Origin: Clostridium puniceum
GTDB lineage: Bacteria; Bacillota; Clostridia; Clostridiales; Clostridiaceae
Length of the DNA: 64,000 nt
NCBI RefSeq assembly: GCF_002006345.1
Contig: NZ_LZZM01000105.1
Location: forward strand, 1-64,000
Direction: 5' to 3'
A program made the translations under genes and the position numbers. The notes below the pieces were generated by a model. It was not told the origin of the DNA. It did no database searches and saw only the letters and a list, made by a program, of their open reading frames with translations. Every line of letters starts with the position of its first letter. Position 1 is the first letter of the stretch. This document shows, piece after piece, positions 44,931 to 53,824 of the stretch.

Positions 44931-46001
44931 ATGAGTTATAAATTATTAATAATAAATCCAGGTTCGACCTCGACGAAGATAGCTGTATATGAGAATGAAA
45001 AAGAGATATTTGGAGAAACTTTAAGACATTCTTCAGAGGAAATAGGTATGTTCAAACATATTTCTGATCAACAAAACTTTCGAACGCAAGTTATATTGAA
45101 GATATTAGAAGAGAATAAAATAGATATAAAAGGATTAGATGGGGTTGTAGCTAGAGGAGGTCTTTTAAAACCAATAGTCAGTGGGACATATAAGGTTAAT
45201 AAGAAAATGTTAATGGATTTAAAAAAAGGTGTTCAAGGACAACATGCTTCTAATCTTGGAGCTATAATAGCTAATGAAATTGCCAATTCTGTTAATAAGC
45301 CATCATTTATAGTAGATCCAGTAGTAGTGGATGAAATGGAGGAAATAGCAAGATTATCAGGAATACCAGAACTTCCAAGAAAAAGTATTTTCCATGCATT
45401 AAATCAAAAGGCAGTAGCTAAGAGGTATGCTAAGGAAATTTCAAAAAATTATGAAGATATAAATGTTATAGTTGCTCATATGGGAGGCGGTGCTTCTATA
45501 GGAGCACACAAAAATGGAAAGATAATTGATGTTAATAATTGCCTAGATGGTGATGGTCCTTTTTCTCCGGAAAGAAGTGGAAGTGTTCCTATTGGTGATT
45601 TGGTAAAATTGTGTTTTAGTGGAAAATATACATCAGAAGAAGTTTTAAAGAAAATAACAGGAAAAGGCGGCTTTGTAGCTTATCTGAATACAAATGATGC
45701 AAGAGTTGCAGAAGCAGCTATGTTAGTAGGGGATCAAAAAGCAAAGTTAGTCCATGATGCAATGGGGTATCAAGTATCAAAAGATATAGGTGGAGCTGCA
45801 GCAGTACTTGATGGTCAAGTTGATGCAATAATTTTAACTGGAGGCATGGCATATGGAAAGCCAATGGTAAATTTAATAAAAGAAAAAGTATCTTTTATAG
45901 CTCCTGTAGTAGTTTATCCAGGTGAAGATGAAATGCTCGCATTGGCACAAGGTGCAATTAGAGTTCTAAAGGGAGAAGAAGCAGAAAAAGAATATATATA
46001 A
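44931..46001 (+). CDS. buk: Butyrate kinase
   Basis: 356 residues, normal Buk length. ASKHA fold motifs: [12 protein letters not shown] near the start, [20 protein letters not shown] and I-I-L-T-G-G-M-A-Y. It converts butyryl-phosphate and ADP to butyrate and ATP. No phosphotransbutyrylase gene is adjacent, so this is likely an extra copy separate from the housekeeping ptb-buk pair. Its sigma-54 promoter and UAS tie it to the ctf/SDR/cyclase cluster. AAGGGAG precedes the ATG. Confidence 0.92.
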   Translation: MSYKLLIINPGSTSTKIAVYENEKEIFGETLRHSSEEIGMFKHISDQQNFRTQVILKILEENKIDIKGLDGVVARGGLLKPIVSGTYKVNKKMLMDLKKGVQGQHASNLGAIIANEIANSVNKPSFIVDPVVVDEMEEIARLSGIPELPRKSIFHALNQKAVAKRYAKEISKNYEDINVIVAHMGGGASIGAHKNGKIIDVNNCLDGDGPFSPERSGSVPIGDLVKLCFSGKYTSEEVLKKITGKGGFVAYLNTNDARVAEAAMLVGDQKAKLVHDAMGYQVSKDIGGAAAVLDGQVDAIILTGGMAYGKPMVNLIKEKVSFIAPVVVYPGEDEMLALAQGAIRVLKGEEAEKEYI

Positions 46002-46065
46002 ATTAGTGAGATAATATAAGATTCTATTATAAATTATAAATGTGAAATAAAAGCTTGTTGTTGCA

Positions 46066-46147
46066 ATACGCAAATGCATTATTGTAATGCATTTGCGTAT
46101 TAAATAGAGAGGTGCTATGAAGAGGGATTTGTATCCTCTATTTTTTT
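46066..46147 (+). terminator. Two terminators after buk
   Basis: AATACGCAAATGCATT and its exact complement form a perfect hairpin (46066-46102). AGAGG...CCTCT (46121-46139) then runs into ATTTTTTT. Confidence 0.85.
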
Positions 46148-46154
46148 GTAATTA

Positions 46155-46168
46155 ATACAATTTTGTAT
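46155..46168 (+). promoter_or_regulatory. Activator binding site (UAS) upstream of ctfA
   Basis: ATACAATTTTGTAT, a perfect palindrome of the shared ATACA-N4-TGTAT class, starting 167 bp before the -24 GG at 46322. The TauE/SafE gene has the same distance between its UAS (57060) and -24 (57227). Confidence 0.7.
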
Positions 46169-46320
46169 TAGAAAAAATGGTTTTAATGATAACGTTTTTA
46201 ATTGTTTGAGATAAAAAACAATTAAAGAATTAGAATAAAAAAAATAAAACATAAAAGAAACAAGGGATTTCAAAGATATTTAATATATAAAAGAAAAAGA
46301 TATGTTATTTGAAAAAAAGT

Positions 46321-46336
46321 TGGCATGCTAATTGCT
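46321..46336 (+). promoter_or_regulatory. Sigma-54 promoter of the ctfAB cluster
   Basis: TGGCATGCTAATTGCT, GG at 46322-46323 and GC at 46334-46335 with the required 10-nt gap; identical in its fixed positions to the promoters at 44767 and 57226. About 48 nt before the ctfA start. Confidence 0.88.
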
Positions 46337-46383
46337 TAATATATTGTTGTTGAAAGATACAGAGTGAGAAGAAGGTGAATAAT

Positions 46384-47037
46384 ATGAATAAGATTAAAAG
46401 CATTGATGAGTTAATGGAGTATATAAAAGATGGTATGACTATTATGGTAGGCGGCTTTATGGGAGTAGGGACTCCAGAAATGCTTATTGATGCAATTGTT
46501 AAAAAAAATGTAAAAGACTTGACTATCATTGCCAATGATACTGGATTACCAGATAAAGGGGTAGGGAAGTTAGTTGTTAATAAACAAGTTAAAAAAGTAA
46601 TAGCATCTCATATAGGGTTAAATCCAGAAACAGGAAAGCAAATGAATAGTGGTGAAATAACAGTGGAATTAGTACCTCAAGGTACCTTAGCAGAGCAGAT
46701 TCGATGTGGAGGTGCAGGTATTGGTGGATTTCTAACTGAAACAGGTATAGGAACAGCTGTTGAAGATGGAAAACAAAAACTTAAAGTAAATCAGAAAGAG
46801 TTTATTCTAGAGCTTCCATTAAGAGCAGATATAGCATTAATAGGTGGTTCAATAGTAGACCGGCAAGGAAACATATTTTACAATGCTTCAACAAGAAATT
46901 TTAATCCACTGATTGCAACAGCAGCAGATTTAGTAGTTGTAGGTGCTGAAAAAATAGTAGAAGTTGGAGAAATTGATCCAAATCATGTTATGACACCTGG
47001 AATATTTGTGGATTACATTGTTGGAGGTGAAAATTAA
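46384..47037 (+). CDS. ctfA: Acetoacetate/butyrate-type CoA-transferase, subunit A
   Basis: 217 residues from ATG 46384 (AGAAGG 8 nt upstream; a GTG at 46375 is less likely). Motifs [29 protein letters not shown] and [11 protein letters not shown] are those of the A subunit of 3-oxoacid CoA-transferases such as CtfA. It is clearly a paralogue, not the solvent-operon copy as I recall it. Moves CoA between acyl groups with the B subunit, here probably activating a ring-cleavage acid or acetoacetate. Confidence 0.9.
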   Translation: MNKIKSIDELMEYIKDGMTIMVGGFMGVGTPEMLIDAIVKKNVKDLTIIANDTGLPDKGVGKLVVNKQVKKVIASHIGLNPETGKQMNSGEITVELVPQGTLAEQIRCGGAGIGGFLTETGIGTAVEDGKQKLKVNQKEFILELPLRADIALIGGSIVDRQGNIFYNASTRNFNPLIATAADLVVVGAEKIVEVGEIDPNHVMTPGIFVDYIVGGEN

Positions 47038-47696
47038 TGAATAGTAAAAGTGCTAAAGAGTTTATTGCAAAAAGAATAGCGAAAGAGCTTAAAGATGGAG
47101 ATGTTGTAAACCTAGGTATTGGACTTCCAACAATGGTAGCTAATTATTTATCAGAAGGAACTAATGTAGTATTTCAATCAGAAAATGGATTTGTAGGATT
47201 AGGTAATGCTCCAGAGGATGGAAAAGAAGATAAAGATATAGTTAATGCGGGAGCTCAGTATGTAACAATTAAGGAAGGGGCAGCTTTCTTTGATAGTGCT
47301 ACATCTTTTGGAATAATTCGTGGAGGACATGTTGATGTTACTGTTCTAGGAGCATTGGAGGTAGATGAAAAAGGAAACCTTGCAAATTATATGATACCTG
47401 GAAAGATGGTTCCGGGCATGGGTGGAGCAATGGATTTAGTAAGTGGTGCAAAAAAGGTAATAATTGCAATGCTTCATACTGCAAAGGGAGAATCTAAAAT
47501 ACTTAAAAAATGCAGATTACCTCTTACAGCAGTAGGTAAAGTAAGTCTTATAGTTACAGATATGGCGGTTATGGAGGTTACGAAAGAAGGGCTTTTATTA
47601 AGAGAAATTGCTCCAGATGTAACAGTTGAAGATGTGATAAATGCAACTGAAGCAGAATTAATAATACCCGATGACTTAATAGTCATAGCAGTATAA
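47037..47696 (+). CDS. ctfB: Acetoacetate/butyrate-type CoA-transferase, subunit B
   Basis: 219 residues, starting in the TAATG overlap with ctfA (translational coupling). N-L-G-I-G-L-P-T, the catalytic glutamate in Q-S-E-N-G (E49) that forms the CoA thioester intermediate, and [15 protein letters not shown] are visible. With CtfA it forms the enzyme. The next gene is 185 bp away with no clear terminator between, so the sigma-54 transcript may continue. Confidence 0.92.
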   Translation: MNSKSAKEFIAKRIAKELKDGDVVNLGIGLPTMVANYLSEGTNVVFQSENGFVGLGNAPEDGKEDKDIVNAGAQYVTIKEGAAFFDSATSFGIIRGGHVDVTVLGALEVDEKGNLANYMIPGKMVPGMGGAMDLVSGAKKVIIAMLHTAKGESKILKKCRLPLTAVGKVSLIVTDMAVMEVTKEGLLLREIAPDVTVEDVINATEAELIIPDDLIVIAV

Positions 47697-47839
47697 GGTA
47701 AAACTTAATTCTGGTTTAGCAATTCCCATAAGGATTCTAATTGAACGTATTATCTTAAGGGTTACAATATACTCTCATGAACCACAATGTCTACAAACTT
47801 GCACCTTTACTCCAACTTAAATGAGTTGGAAATTATGGC

Positions 47840-47861
47840 TGCTAGCTATGGGATAAATTAT
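47840..47861 (+). repeat. Shared element upstream of the cupin gene (copy 1)
   Basis: TGCTAGCTAT-N-GGATAAATTAT; the same two blocks occur at 54830-54852 upstream of the ene-reductase gene with a 2-nt instead of a 1-nt gap. A TCCAACT/AGTTGGA hairpin lies just upstream (47811-47830). Possible shared regulatory site; nature unknown. Confidence 0.45.
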
Positions 47862-47881
47862 ATTGAAGGGAGGTGAAAGAG

Positions 47882-48223
47882 ATGAAAAAAGTTGAACTTA
47901 AAGATGTAGCTCCATATCTTGCACCAAAACATTTTGATATGAGATCAATGAAGTTACACGGAGAAGCAGAAACAGGTGCAAAACAATTTTGGATGGGAAT
48001 GTCATATTTTTTACCAGGTGGAGGAGCTGAATATGCTTATGAAGATTCACCAACTGAAAAAATATATTTTGTCTTAGACGGAGAAATAACAGTAAAGTCA
48101 AAGGATGAGACATTCGTGCTTAAAAAGAATGATTCTATCTTTATAGGACCAAATGAAGGTAGAGAAATGATTAATGAAACAAATGAAGTGGCTACAGTTT
48201 TAGTGGTTATAAGCAATAATTAA
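47882..48223 (+). CDS. Small single-domain cupin protein without the usual metal ligands
   Basis: 113 residues from ATG 47882, 7 nt after GGGAGGTG. One cupin barrel: F-L-P-G-G-G-A-E-Y-A-Y-E-D-S-P-T-E-K-I-Y, F-V-L-D-G-E-I-T-V-K, then F-I-G-P-N-E-G-R-E-M-I-N-E-T. The H-x-H...E and late H of cupin motifs 1 and 2 are missing, so metal catalysis is unlikely by the usual route. Located directly before the SDR (39 bp), suggesting a role with the same substrate, for example an isomerase, tautomerase or binding protein. Confidence 0.75.
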   Translation: MKKVELKDVAPYLAPKHFDMRSMKLHGEAETGAKQFWMGMSYFLPGGGAEYAYEDSPTEKIYFVLDGEITVKSKDETFVLKKNDSIFIGPNEGREMINETNEVATVLVVISNN

Positions 48224-48262
48224 AATCTTTCGTAACCCAAGTATTAGAAAGGTGGATAAAAA

Positions 48263-49048
48263 ATGGACGCAAAATTTGTAAACCAATTATTTAATGTTAA
48301 AGGAAAAGTTGCAGTTATTACAGGTGCAACAGGTGCCTTGGGAAAAGCTGTAGCTTTTGGATATGGTTTTGCAGGCATGAAGGTTTTTATTACAGGAAGA
48401 AGTGATAAAAAATGTAAAGATGTTTGTGATGAATTAGAAGCACAAGGAATTGAATGTGGATATTCAATAGGAGATCCAGCAGTAGAAGCAGATGTAATAA
48501 AAGTTGTTAATGATGCAGTTGCTAAATTTGGTGAAATCAATGTATTAGTAACAGCAGCAGGATATAACAATCCACAGCCAATTATAGAACAAGACTTAAC
48601 AGAATGGCAAAAAATTATGGATTCTGATGTTCAAGGTACATGGTTATTCTGTAAGTATGTAGGACAAAAGATGGTTGAACAAGGTAAAGGCGGAAAGGTT
48701 ATTATGGTATCTTCTGCTCGTTCAAAAATGGGAATGGCTGGTTACACAGGGTACTGTACAGCTAAAGGTGGTATAGACCTAATGGCACAGTCTCTTGCTT
48801 GTGAATGGACAGCAAAATATAAAATCAATGTTAATACAATTAATCCAACAGTATTCCGTTCAGATTTAACTGAGTGGATGTTTGATCCAGAAAGTGCTGT
48901 TTATCAAAACTTTTTGAAGCGTCTTCCAGTTGGTCGTCTAGGTGAACCAGATGACTTTATAGGACCATGTATATTCTTAGCATCAAGTGCTAGTGATTTT
49001 ATGACAGGTGCAAATGTTGCTGTTGAAGGTGGATATTGGGCTAATTAA
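48263..49048 (+). CDS. Short-chain dehydrogenase, candidate phloroglucinol reductase
   Basis: 261 residues. Classical SDR: T-G-A-T-G-A-L-G-K-A near residue 20, N-V-L-V-T-A-A-G-Y-N near 95, catalytic S in V-M-V-S-S-A-R-S and Y-x-x-x-K in G-Y-C-T-A-K. T-G-R-S after strand 2 suggests NADPH. Phloroglucinol reductases are SDRs related to polyhydroxynaphthalene reductases, and the following gene is a cyclase-family hydrolase. I therefore propose reduction of phloroglucinol to dihydrophloroglucinol. A gluconate-5-dehydrogenase-like sugar reductase is the alternative. AAAGGTGG precedes the ATG. Confidence 0.7.
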   Translation: MDAKFVNQLFNVKGKVAVITGATGALGKAVAFGYGFAGMKVFITGRSDKKCKDVCDELEAQGIECGYSIGDPAVEADVIKVVNDAVAKFGEINVLVTAAGYNNPQPIIEQDLTEWQKIMDSDVQGTWLFCKYVGQKMVEQGKGGKVIMVSSARSKMGMAGYTGYCTAKGGIDLMAQSLACEWTAKYKINVNTINPTVFRSDLTEWMFDPESAVYQNFLKRLPVGRLGEPDDFIGPCIFLASSASDFMTGANVAVEGGYWAN

Positions 49049-49231
49049 TTTATTAAGCTTCGTCTGTATATTTTAAATAATATTATGTAGACAAGACTTA
49101 TTGAATTCTATGGCAATTACAATTAAACAAATAATATAAATAAAAAAGCAAACAATAATGTAACTTATTTTAAAAATACAAATTAGAAAATTATAGAAAT
49201 TAATATATATAAATATTTGGAGGAATTTAAA

Positions 49232-50167
49232 ATGGGAAAGAAAGTTTTTGTAGATTTAACACATCCATTCAGTGCGGATATTCCACGTTGGCCTTATTTT
49301 GCAAAGCCAGTAATTGATTCTATGCACACTTTAGCAAAAGGTGGTGTTCTTACACAAAGAATCGATTGTGTTCAACACACTGGTACACATTGTGATGCAC
49401 CACGTCATGTTATGGAAATTGAATTCGATGGCAAGAGAGCGCGTTATACTCATGAAATGCCAGTTGATGCATATACAGGTGATGCAATTTGCCTTGAAAT
49501 TAAAATTGAACGTTGGGGATTAATCACAGCAGAACATCTTGAAGATGCTTGTAAACGTGCAAATATCATACCAGAAGAATTAGAAGGAATGGTTGTTTGC
49601 TTAAATACAGGAATGCATCGTAAATTTGATGATACAAAAGAATACTATCATTATTCATGTGGTACAGGTGTTGAAGCAGGAAAATGGTTTGTAAAACACA
49701 AAGTTAAATGTGTAGCTATGGATATGCAGGCTCTAGATCATCCACTTCATACAGCTATGGGTAATAATGGTGGTACTCGTATGAACTTAATTGGTGCTTC
49801 GGGAAAACCAATCCCAGAAGAATATAAGGAGCAGTTTGGTGAAGAAGCATATGCTGAATTCGATAAAGACGAATACATCAGAATCCACGGTAAAGAAGCA
49901 TATGATGCTAAATTTGGTGATTTAGAAGAAATCGGATGCTGGGGAACATGGGAACCTTGTCATAAACAAATGCTAGGACATGGTATTGTTGGAGTTGAAA
50001 ACCTTGGTGGAAATTTAGACAAAGTATCAGGCAAGCGTTTCAGATTCTTCTGTTTCCCAATCAGATGGTACATGGGTGACGGTTCTATGGTTCGTTGCGT
50101 TGCTGAAATAGAGGAAAATGATTTGAATGATGTTCCAGAAAGAGTTTATAATTACGGTGGATTATAA
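49232..50167 (+). CDS. Cyclase-family metal hydrolase, candidate dihydrophloroglucinol cyclohydrolase
   Basis: 311 residues from ATG 49232, 8 nt after GGAGG. Signature H-T-G-T-H-C-D-A-P-R-H near residue 47 is the metal-binding motif of the cyclase family (kynurenine formamidase, isatin hydrolase). Later D-M-Q-A-L-D-H-P-L-H and the C-terminal E-N-L-G-G-N complete the site. The family hydrolyses C-N or C-C bonds in rings. In the described anaerobic phloroglucinol pathway the ring of dihydrophloroglucinol is opened to 3-hydroxy-5-oxohexanoate, and by my recollection that enzyme is of this family. The position right after the SDR supports this. Arg codons are mostly CGT, unlike neighbours. Confidence 0.7.
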   Translation: MGKKVFVDLTHPFSADIPRWPYFAKPVIDSMHTLAKGGVLTQRIDCVQHTGTHCDAPRHVMEIEFDGKRARYTHEMPVDAYTGDAICLEIKIERWGLITAEHLEDACKRANIIPEELEGMVVCLNTGMHRKFDDTKEYYHYSCGTGVEAGKWFVKHKVKCVAMDMQALDHPLHTAMGNNGGTRMNLIGASGKPIPEEYKEQFGEEAYAEFDKDEYIRIHGKEAYDAKFGDLEEIGCWGTWEPCHKQMLGHGIVGVENLGGNLDKVSGKRFRFFCFPIRWYMGDGSMVRCVAEIEENDLNDVPERVYNYGGL

Positions 50168-50227
50168 TCTTAGACGTACAAACATAGAGAGTATATTAAT
50201 ACACATAAACTCACATTAGAAGATAAT

Positions 50228-50262
50228 TAATAAGGATATTCGTAGAGGGTATCCTTATTAAT
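50228..50262 (+). terminator. Terminator after the cyclase gene
   Basis: TTAATAAGGATA and TATCCTTATTAA pair around TTCGTAGAGGG, then ATTAAAGTTTT. Confidence 0.75.
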
Positions 50263-50386
50263 TAAAGTTTTAGTGAAATAGCGAAACTATTATAACTCAA
50301 AAATTATCAGTTGTTAACATTAAAATATAAATAAATAGGTTGTATAAAAAAGCACAGTTAATGTGTTTTTTATTTACACTAGACCA

Positions 50387-50421
50387 ATACAATAGTGTAT
50401 TGAGGTAATACAAAAATGTAA
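50387..50421 (+). promoter_or_regulatory. Pair of activator-type sites upstream of the sigma-54 regulator gene
   Basis: ATACAATAGTGTAT (50387-50400) and ATACAAAAATGTAA (50408-50421), spaced exactly 21 bp, the same spacing as at 44560/44581. No good -24/-12 promoter follows before the regulator start, so they may serve autoregulation. Confidence 0.6.
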
Positions 50422-50664
50422 TTATATATAACAATTTTAAAACGATTAGCTTTATGAAAAATACAATTAAAGAGATAAAGGACATATGGAAAATGAATAT
50501 AATCTAAGGGTTGTAAAACTTAAGTTGATATATAAATAATATGGTTTATGTAGTTAAATGAATATGATTACATTTGAATTTTTAAAGTGAGTTTGATATA
50601 TTTATATTACTACAATAATATTAGAAAAAGAAAACTAAATTATTCTTGAATGGAGTTGTTATTG

Positions 50665-52209
50665 ATGAAGGATAATGTTTTTGAAATAGACAGTGTTATA
50701 AGAAATCAATTAGACATATTAGAAAATAAAACATTTATACAGGTTGATAACAATACTTTAGCTGTATTAAATGCATATAAGAAAACAATGCGAAGTCAAA
50801 ATGATATAATAAAACAGCTTAAATTATATAAAGAAATACAATTGGGACCTTTTACAATAGGGGATGCTATATCCGATGGGATTTGTTTAGTTGATAACAA
50901 AGGTATCATAAAATCTATAAGTAAAGGTTATACAGAGATAACGGAAATTACTGAAGAAGAGATAATTGGAAGACATGTTGATACGCTTATAAAAGAAGGA
51001 TATTTTAGTGAAGCTGTATCTTTATCTGTAATAAAGAAAAAAAAGAAGGTTTCATCATTATCTGTTATTATTAGAAATAACAAAAAAGTATTAATAACGG
51101 GAACCCCTTTTTTTAATGAAGCAGGAGAAGTTACCTATGTTTTAACGGTTATGAGAGATTTAACAGAGCTTATAAAACTAAAAGATGAATTAGAAGAAGC
51201 GGAAAATAAGAGTAAGAGATATTTGGATGAATTAAAATCTCTTAAGAATAAATATAGAAAAACTGAAGGTATAATAGGAGAAAATATAAAAATAAAGGAA
51301 CTAAAGGAATTAATAAAATACGTTGCAAAGACAGAGGCTACTGTTTTGATTACAGGAGAAACTGGAAGTGGTAAAGAAGTATTTGCAAGGCAGATTCATC
51401 TTGAGGGCAATAGAAAAAATATGCCTTATATAAAAGTCAATTGTGCAGCAATACCTGATACTTTGATGGAATCTGAATTGTTTGGATATGAAAAGGGAGC
51501 GTTTACAGGGGCTCAGAACAAAGATAAATTAGGAATGTTTGAAATGGCTAATGGGGGGACTATATTGCTGGATGAAATAGGTGAGATGCCTATGAACCTG
51601 CAGTCAAAGCTATTAAGAGTTATTCAGGAAAAGGAACTTATGAGAGTTGGAGGTACAAAAACCATAAAACTTGATGTAAGAATAATTGCGTCTACAAATG
51701 AGAATTTAAATGAATCAATAAAAGCTGGTAAGTTTAGAGAAGATTTATTTTATCGTTTAAATGTTGTACCTATAAAAATTCCACCACTTAGGGAAAGAAA
51801 AGATGATATACCTATATTAGCAAATAATTTTCTAGAAAGACTTAATATAAAATATAACAAGGATAAGCGCTTTGAAGATATAGCACTAGCTACATTTCAA
51901 TACCATGATTGGCCAGGAAATGTTAGGGAATTAGAAAATGCTATTGAAAGATTAGTTGTTATAAATGATAACAAATATATAAACTCAACAGAAATAGCGA
52001 ATATGATAGGTATGGACAAAATTTCAATACCTGTTTTAGAAAGTGATATGCCATTAAAAAAAGCTGTTGAGATGTTAGAAAAAGAAATGATAGAAAATGC
52101 GTTAAAAAAGCACGGCAGTACTTATAAAGCAGCTAAAGTACTTGGAGTGACACAACCTACAGTATTTAGAAAAGCAAAAGCACTAGGGATTCCGCTCAGT
52201 AATGCATAA
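50665..52209 (+). CDS. Sigma-54-dependent transcriptional activator with PAS sensor
   Basis: 514 residues from ATG 50665 (TGGAG 8 nt upstream). A PAS domain (about 75-170; S-D-G-I-C-L-V-D-N-K-G-I-I, V-L-T-V-M-R-D-L-T-E), a short coiled coil, and an AAA+ domain with Walker A G-E-T-G-S-G-K-E, sigma-54 contact loop Y-E-K-G-A-F-T-G-A and Walker B I-L-L-D-E-I-G-E-M. A Fis-type HTH ends the protein (Y-K-A-A-K-V-L-G-V-T-Q-P-T-V-F-R-K). No receiver domain, so it senses a small molecule directly. It should activate the -24/-12 promoters at 44767, 46321 and 57226. Confidence 0.92.
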   Translation: MKDNVFEIDSVIRNQLDILENKTFIQVDNNTLAVLNAYKKTMRSQNDIIKQLKLYKEIQLGPFTIGDAISDGICLVDNKGIIKSISKGYTEITEITEEEIIGRHVDTLIKEGYFSEAVSLSVIKKKKKVSSLSVIIRNNKKVLITGTPFFNEAGEVTYVLTVMRDLTELIKLKDELEEAENKSKRYLDELKSLKNKYRKTEGIIGENIKIKELKELIKYVAKTEATVLITGETGSGKEVFARQIHLEGNRKNMPYIKVNCAAIPDTLMESELFGYEKGAFTGAQNKDKLGMFEMANGGTILLDEIGEMPMNLQSKLLRVIQEKELMRVGGTKTIKLDVRIIASTNENLNESIKAGKFREDLFYRLNVVPIKIPPLRERKDDIPILANNFLERLNIKYNKDKRFEDIALATFQYHDWPGNVRELENAIERLVVINDNKYINSTEIANMIGMDKISIPVLESDMPLKKAVEMLEKEMIENALKKHGSTYKAAKVLGVTQPTVFRKAKALGIPLSNA

Positions 52210-52251
52210 TTGTATTAAATGATATGAATATATTACACAGGAGGAATTTTT

Positions 52252-53151
52252 GTGAATTATGAAAAAATTACCTTGCTTCAAATTGAATATTTTCTTGCAG
52301 CAGCAAAGTATCTAAATTTTACAGAAGCAGCAAAAAATTTATATGTTTCACAACCTTCTTTAAGTAGACAAATTGCAATACTGGAAAATGAAATAGGAGT
52401 TCAACTTTTTTTTAGAACAAGGAGAAATGTTAGACTTACACCAGCAGGCACAGTTTTACTTAAAGAACTTAATGGGATAATAGACTCTATAGAAAATGCT
52501 ATAGAAAAAGCAAAACAGCCAGATTTAGGTGAAAATTCTACTATAACTATTGGTTGTTTAGAATCTATGAATACAAGTACTTTTTTGCCTTTGGTAATTA
52601 AAAAATTTAAAGAAAAATATACAAATTCTAATTTAATTCTTGAAAGCCATAGTTTTAAACAGCTTAGAGAAAAATTTATAAAAGGCAAATTAGATATAAT
52701 ATTTACACTTTCTTTTGAAATAGATGATTCTGTTGGAATAGTTTGGGATACTGTATATAAAGGAAATTCTTATATTGTAATGGATTTTTCTAATCCATTA
52801 GCTAAATCAAGTAATCTATCAATTAAAGATCTTAAAGACGAAAATTTTGTTATAATTTCCAGAGATGAATCACCTAAAGGTTTTGATTCAATTATAAATT
52901 TATGTAGAATAAATGGCTTTGAGCCTAAAATAGTAAAACAGCTTCCTAATGTAGAATCTGTATTACTTTGTGTTGAAGCCGGAGTGGGAATAGCATTGTT
53001 TGATTCTCAGGTAAGATATAACAGTAATAACATTAAAGTTTTTAAAGTAGAAAATGATTTTGTAAATGTTATTATGGCTTGGAAAAAGGATAATATGAAT
53101 CCAAGCATACCACTATTTGTAAATAGTGTTTTAAGTGAAACAAAAATATAG
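52252..53151 (+). CDS. LysR-family transcriptional regulator
   Basis: 299 residues from GTG 52252, 7 nt after GGAGG. N-terminal HTH (Q-I-E-Y-F-L-A-A-A-K-Y-L-N-F-T-E-A-A-K-N-L-Y-V-S-Q-P-S-L-S-R-Q-I) and C-terminal LysR effector domain. It follows the sigma-54 activator by 42 bp and precedes the phloretin-hydrolase and ene-reductase genes, which lack sigma-54 promoters. It is a candidate regulator for them, with an aromatic or flavonoid ligand. Confidence 0.9.
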   Translation: MNYEKITLLQIEYFLAAAKYLNFTEAAKNLYVSQPSLSRQIAILENEIGVQLFFRTRRNVRLTPAGTVLLKELNGIIDSIENAIEKAKQPDLGENSTITIGCLESMNTSTFLPLVIKKFKEKYTNSNLILESHSFKQLREKFIKGKLDIIFTLSFEIDDSVGIVWDTVYKGNSYIVMDFSNPLAKSSNLSIKDLKDENFVIISRDESPKGFDSIINLCRINGFEPKIVKQLPNVESVLLCVEAGVGIALFDSQVRYNSNNIKVFKVENDFVNVIMAWKKDNMNPSIPLFVNSVLSETKI

Positions 53152-53192
53152 AAAATCAGAATTATGGTGATGTTGAATTTGAAAATTATAAA

Positions 53193-53240
53193 AATCCCAC
53201 CTTGTTAATTGTATAAGATATTAACAAAGGTGGGATTTTT
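53193..53240 (+). terminator. Terminator of the LysR gene
   Basis: AAATCCCACC-TTGTTAAT and ATTAACAA-AGGTGGGATTTTT form a long stem with a T-run. Confidence 0.9.
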
Positions 53241-53248
53241 ATAATTGG

Positions 53249-53472
53249 TAATTCTACTTATATAGAAAATATAAAGATTGGTACAGTAGAATTATTTATT
53301 GAAGCAGATACTGTTATTTTTTCAATGGGAATGCAAGCAAATGCTGAAGAAGCTCAAAACTAAAGGAATCATGTAATGATAGAGAAGTGCATGTCATTGA
53401 AGATTGTGTAAAACCAGGAAAGGTTGGAGATTCGATCAGAGCGGGGGATATGGCTGCTATGTCTATAGCTTA
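53249..53472 (+). pseudogene. C-terminal relic of a second ene-reductase
   Basis: The first frame gives I-G-T-V-E-L-F-I-E-A-D-T-V-I-F-S-M-G-M-Q-A-N-A-E-E-A-Q-N and a stop at 53361. After a frameshift comes E-S-C-N-D-R-E-V-H-V-I-E-D-C-V-K-P-G-K-V, then D-S-I-R-A-G-D-M-A-A-M-S-I-A and a stop. It aligns with the C-terminus of the intact ene-reductase at 54901 (E-A-D-T-V-A-L-A-L-G-M-R ... E-V-Y-V-I-G-D ... G-N-V-Y-T-A-V-H-A-G). About 70 residues remain between two terminators. Confidence 0.8.
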
Positions 53473-53511
53473 GAAAGTTTATTGAGTGATGTTCCTTTTT
53501 TTGAAACATAA

Positions 53512-53556
53512 ATCTCTAGATAATTGAAATATTATAACAATTATCTAGAGATTTTT
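53512..53556 (+). terminator. Hairpin after the ene-reductase relic
   Basis: AAATCTCTAGATAATTG and CAATTATCTAGAGATTTTT pair perfectly (~17 bp). The 260 bp up to phy hold no gene; the promoter is presumably there, but no good match was found. Confidence 0.85.
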
Positions 53557-53824
53557 AAATTTTATGCACATACAAATAAGCTTGAATTTTTTTATCGGAG
53601 AATATTATGTTTTGTACCTATGATTATCGATATTTATTACACATGTAGGAAATGATAAGTTTACTATAAAATAAAAGTTTTCATTTATAGCTTTTTTGCA
53701 TAACAGTAATAACAAATAAGCATTTTAATATTATTTTAAACATTGTTAAAATATAGACAAATAATTAAATTTAAATTTAAGTGAAAAGGATTACTAAAAA
53801 TATTTGTAGATTAAGGAGAAGAAT

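Noticed and set aside
46066..46101. AATACGCAAATGCATT arms as further UAS copies
   Set aside because: They form a perfect terminator hairpin after buk and lack the ATACA...TGTAT spacing.
49341..49523. 60-codon plus-strand frame inside the cyclase gene
   Set aside because: Out-of-frame with a gene bearing clear family motifs; no ribosome binding site of its own.
50542..50556. ATGGTTTATGTAGTTA as a possible -24/-12 before the sigma-54 regulator
   Set aside because: It sits at a fitting distance from the 50387 palindromes but lacks the -12 GC.
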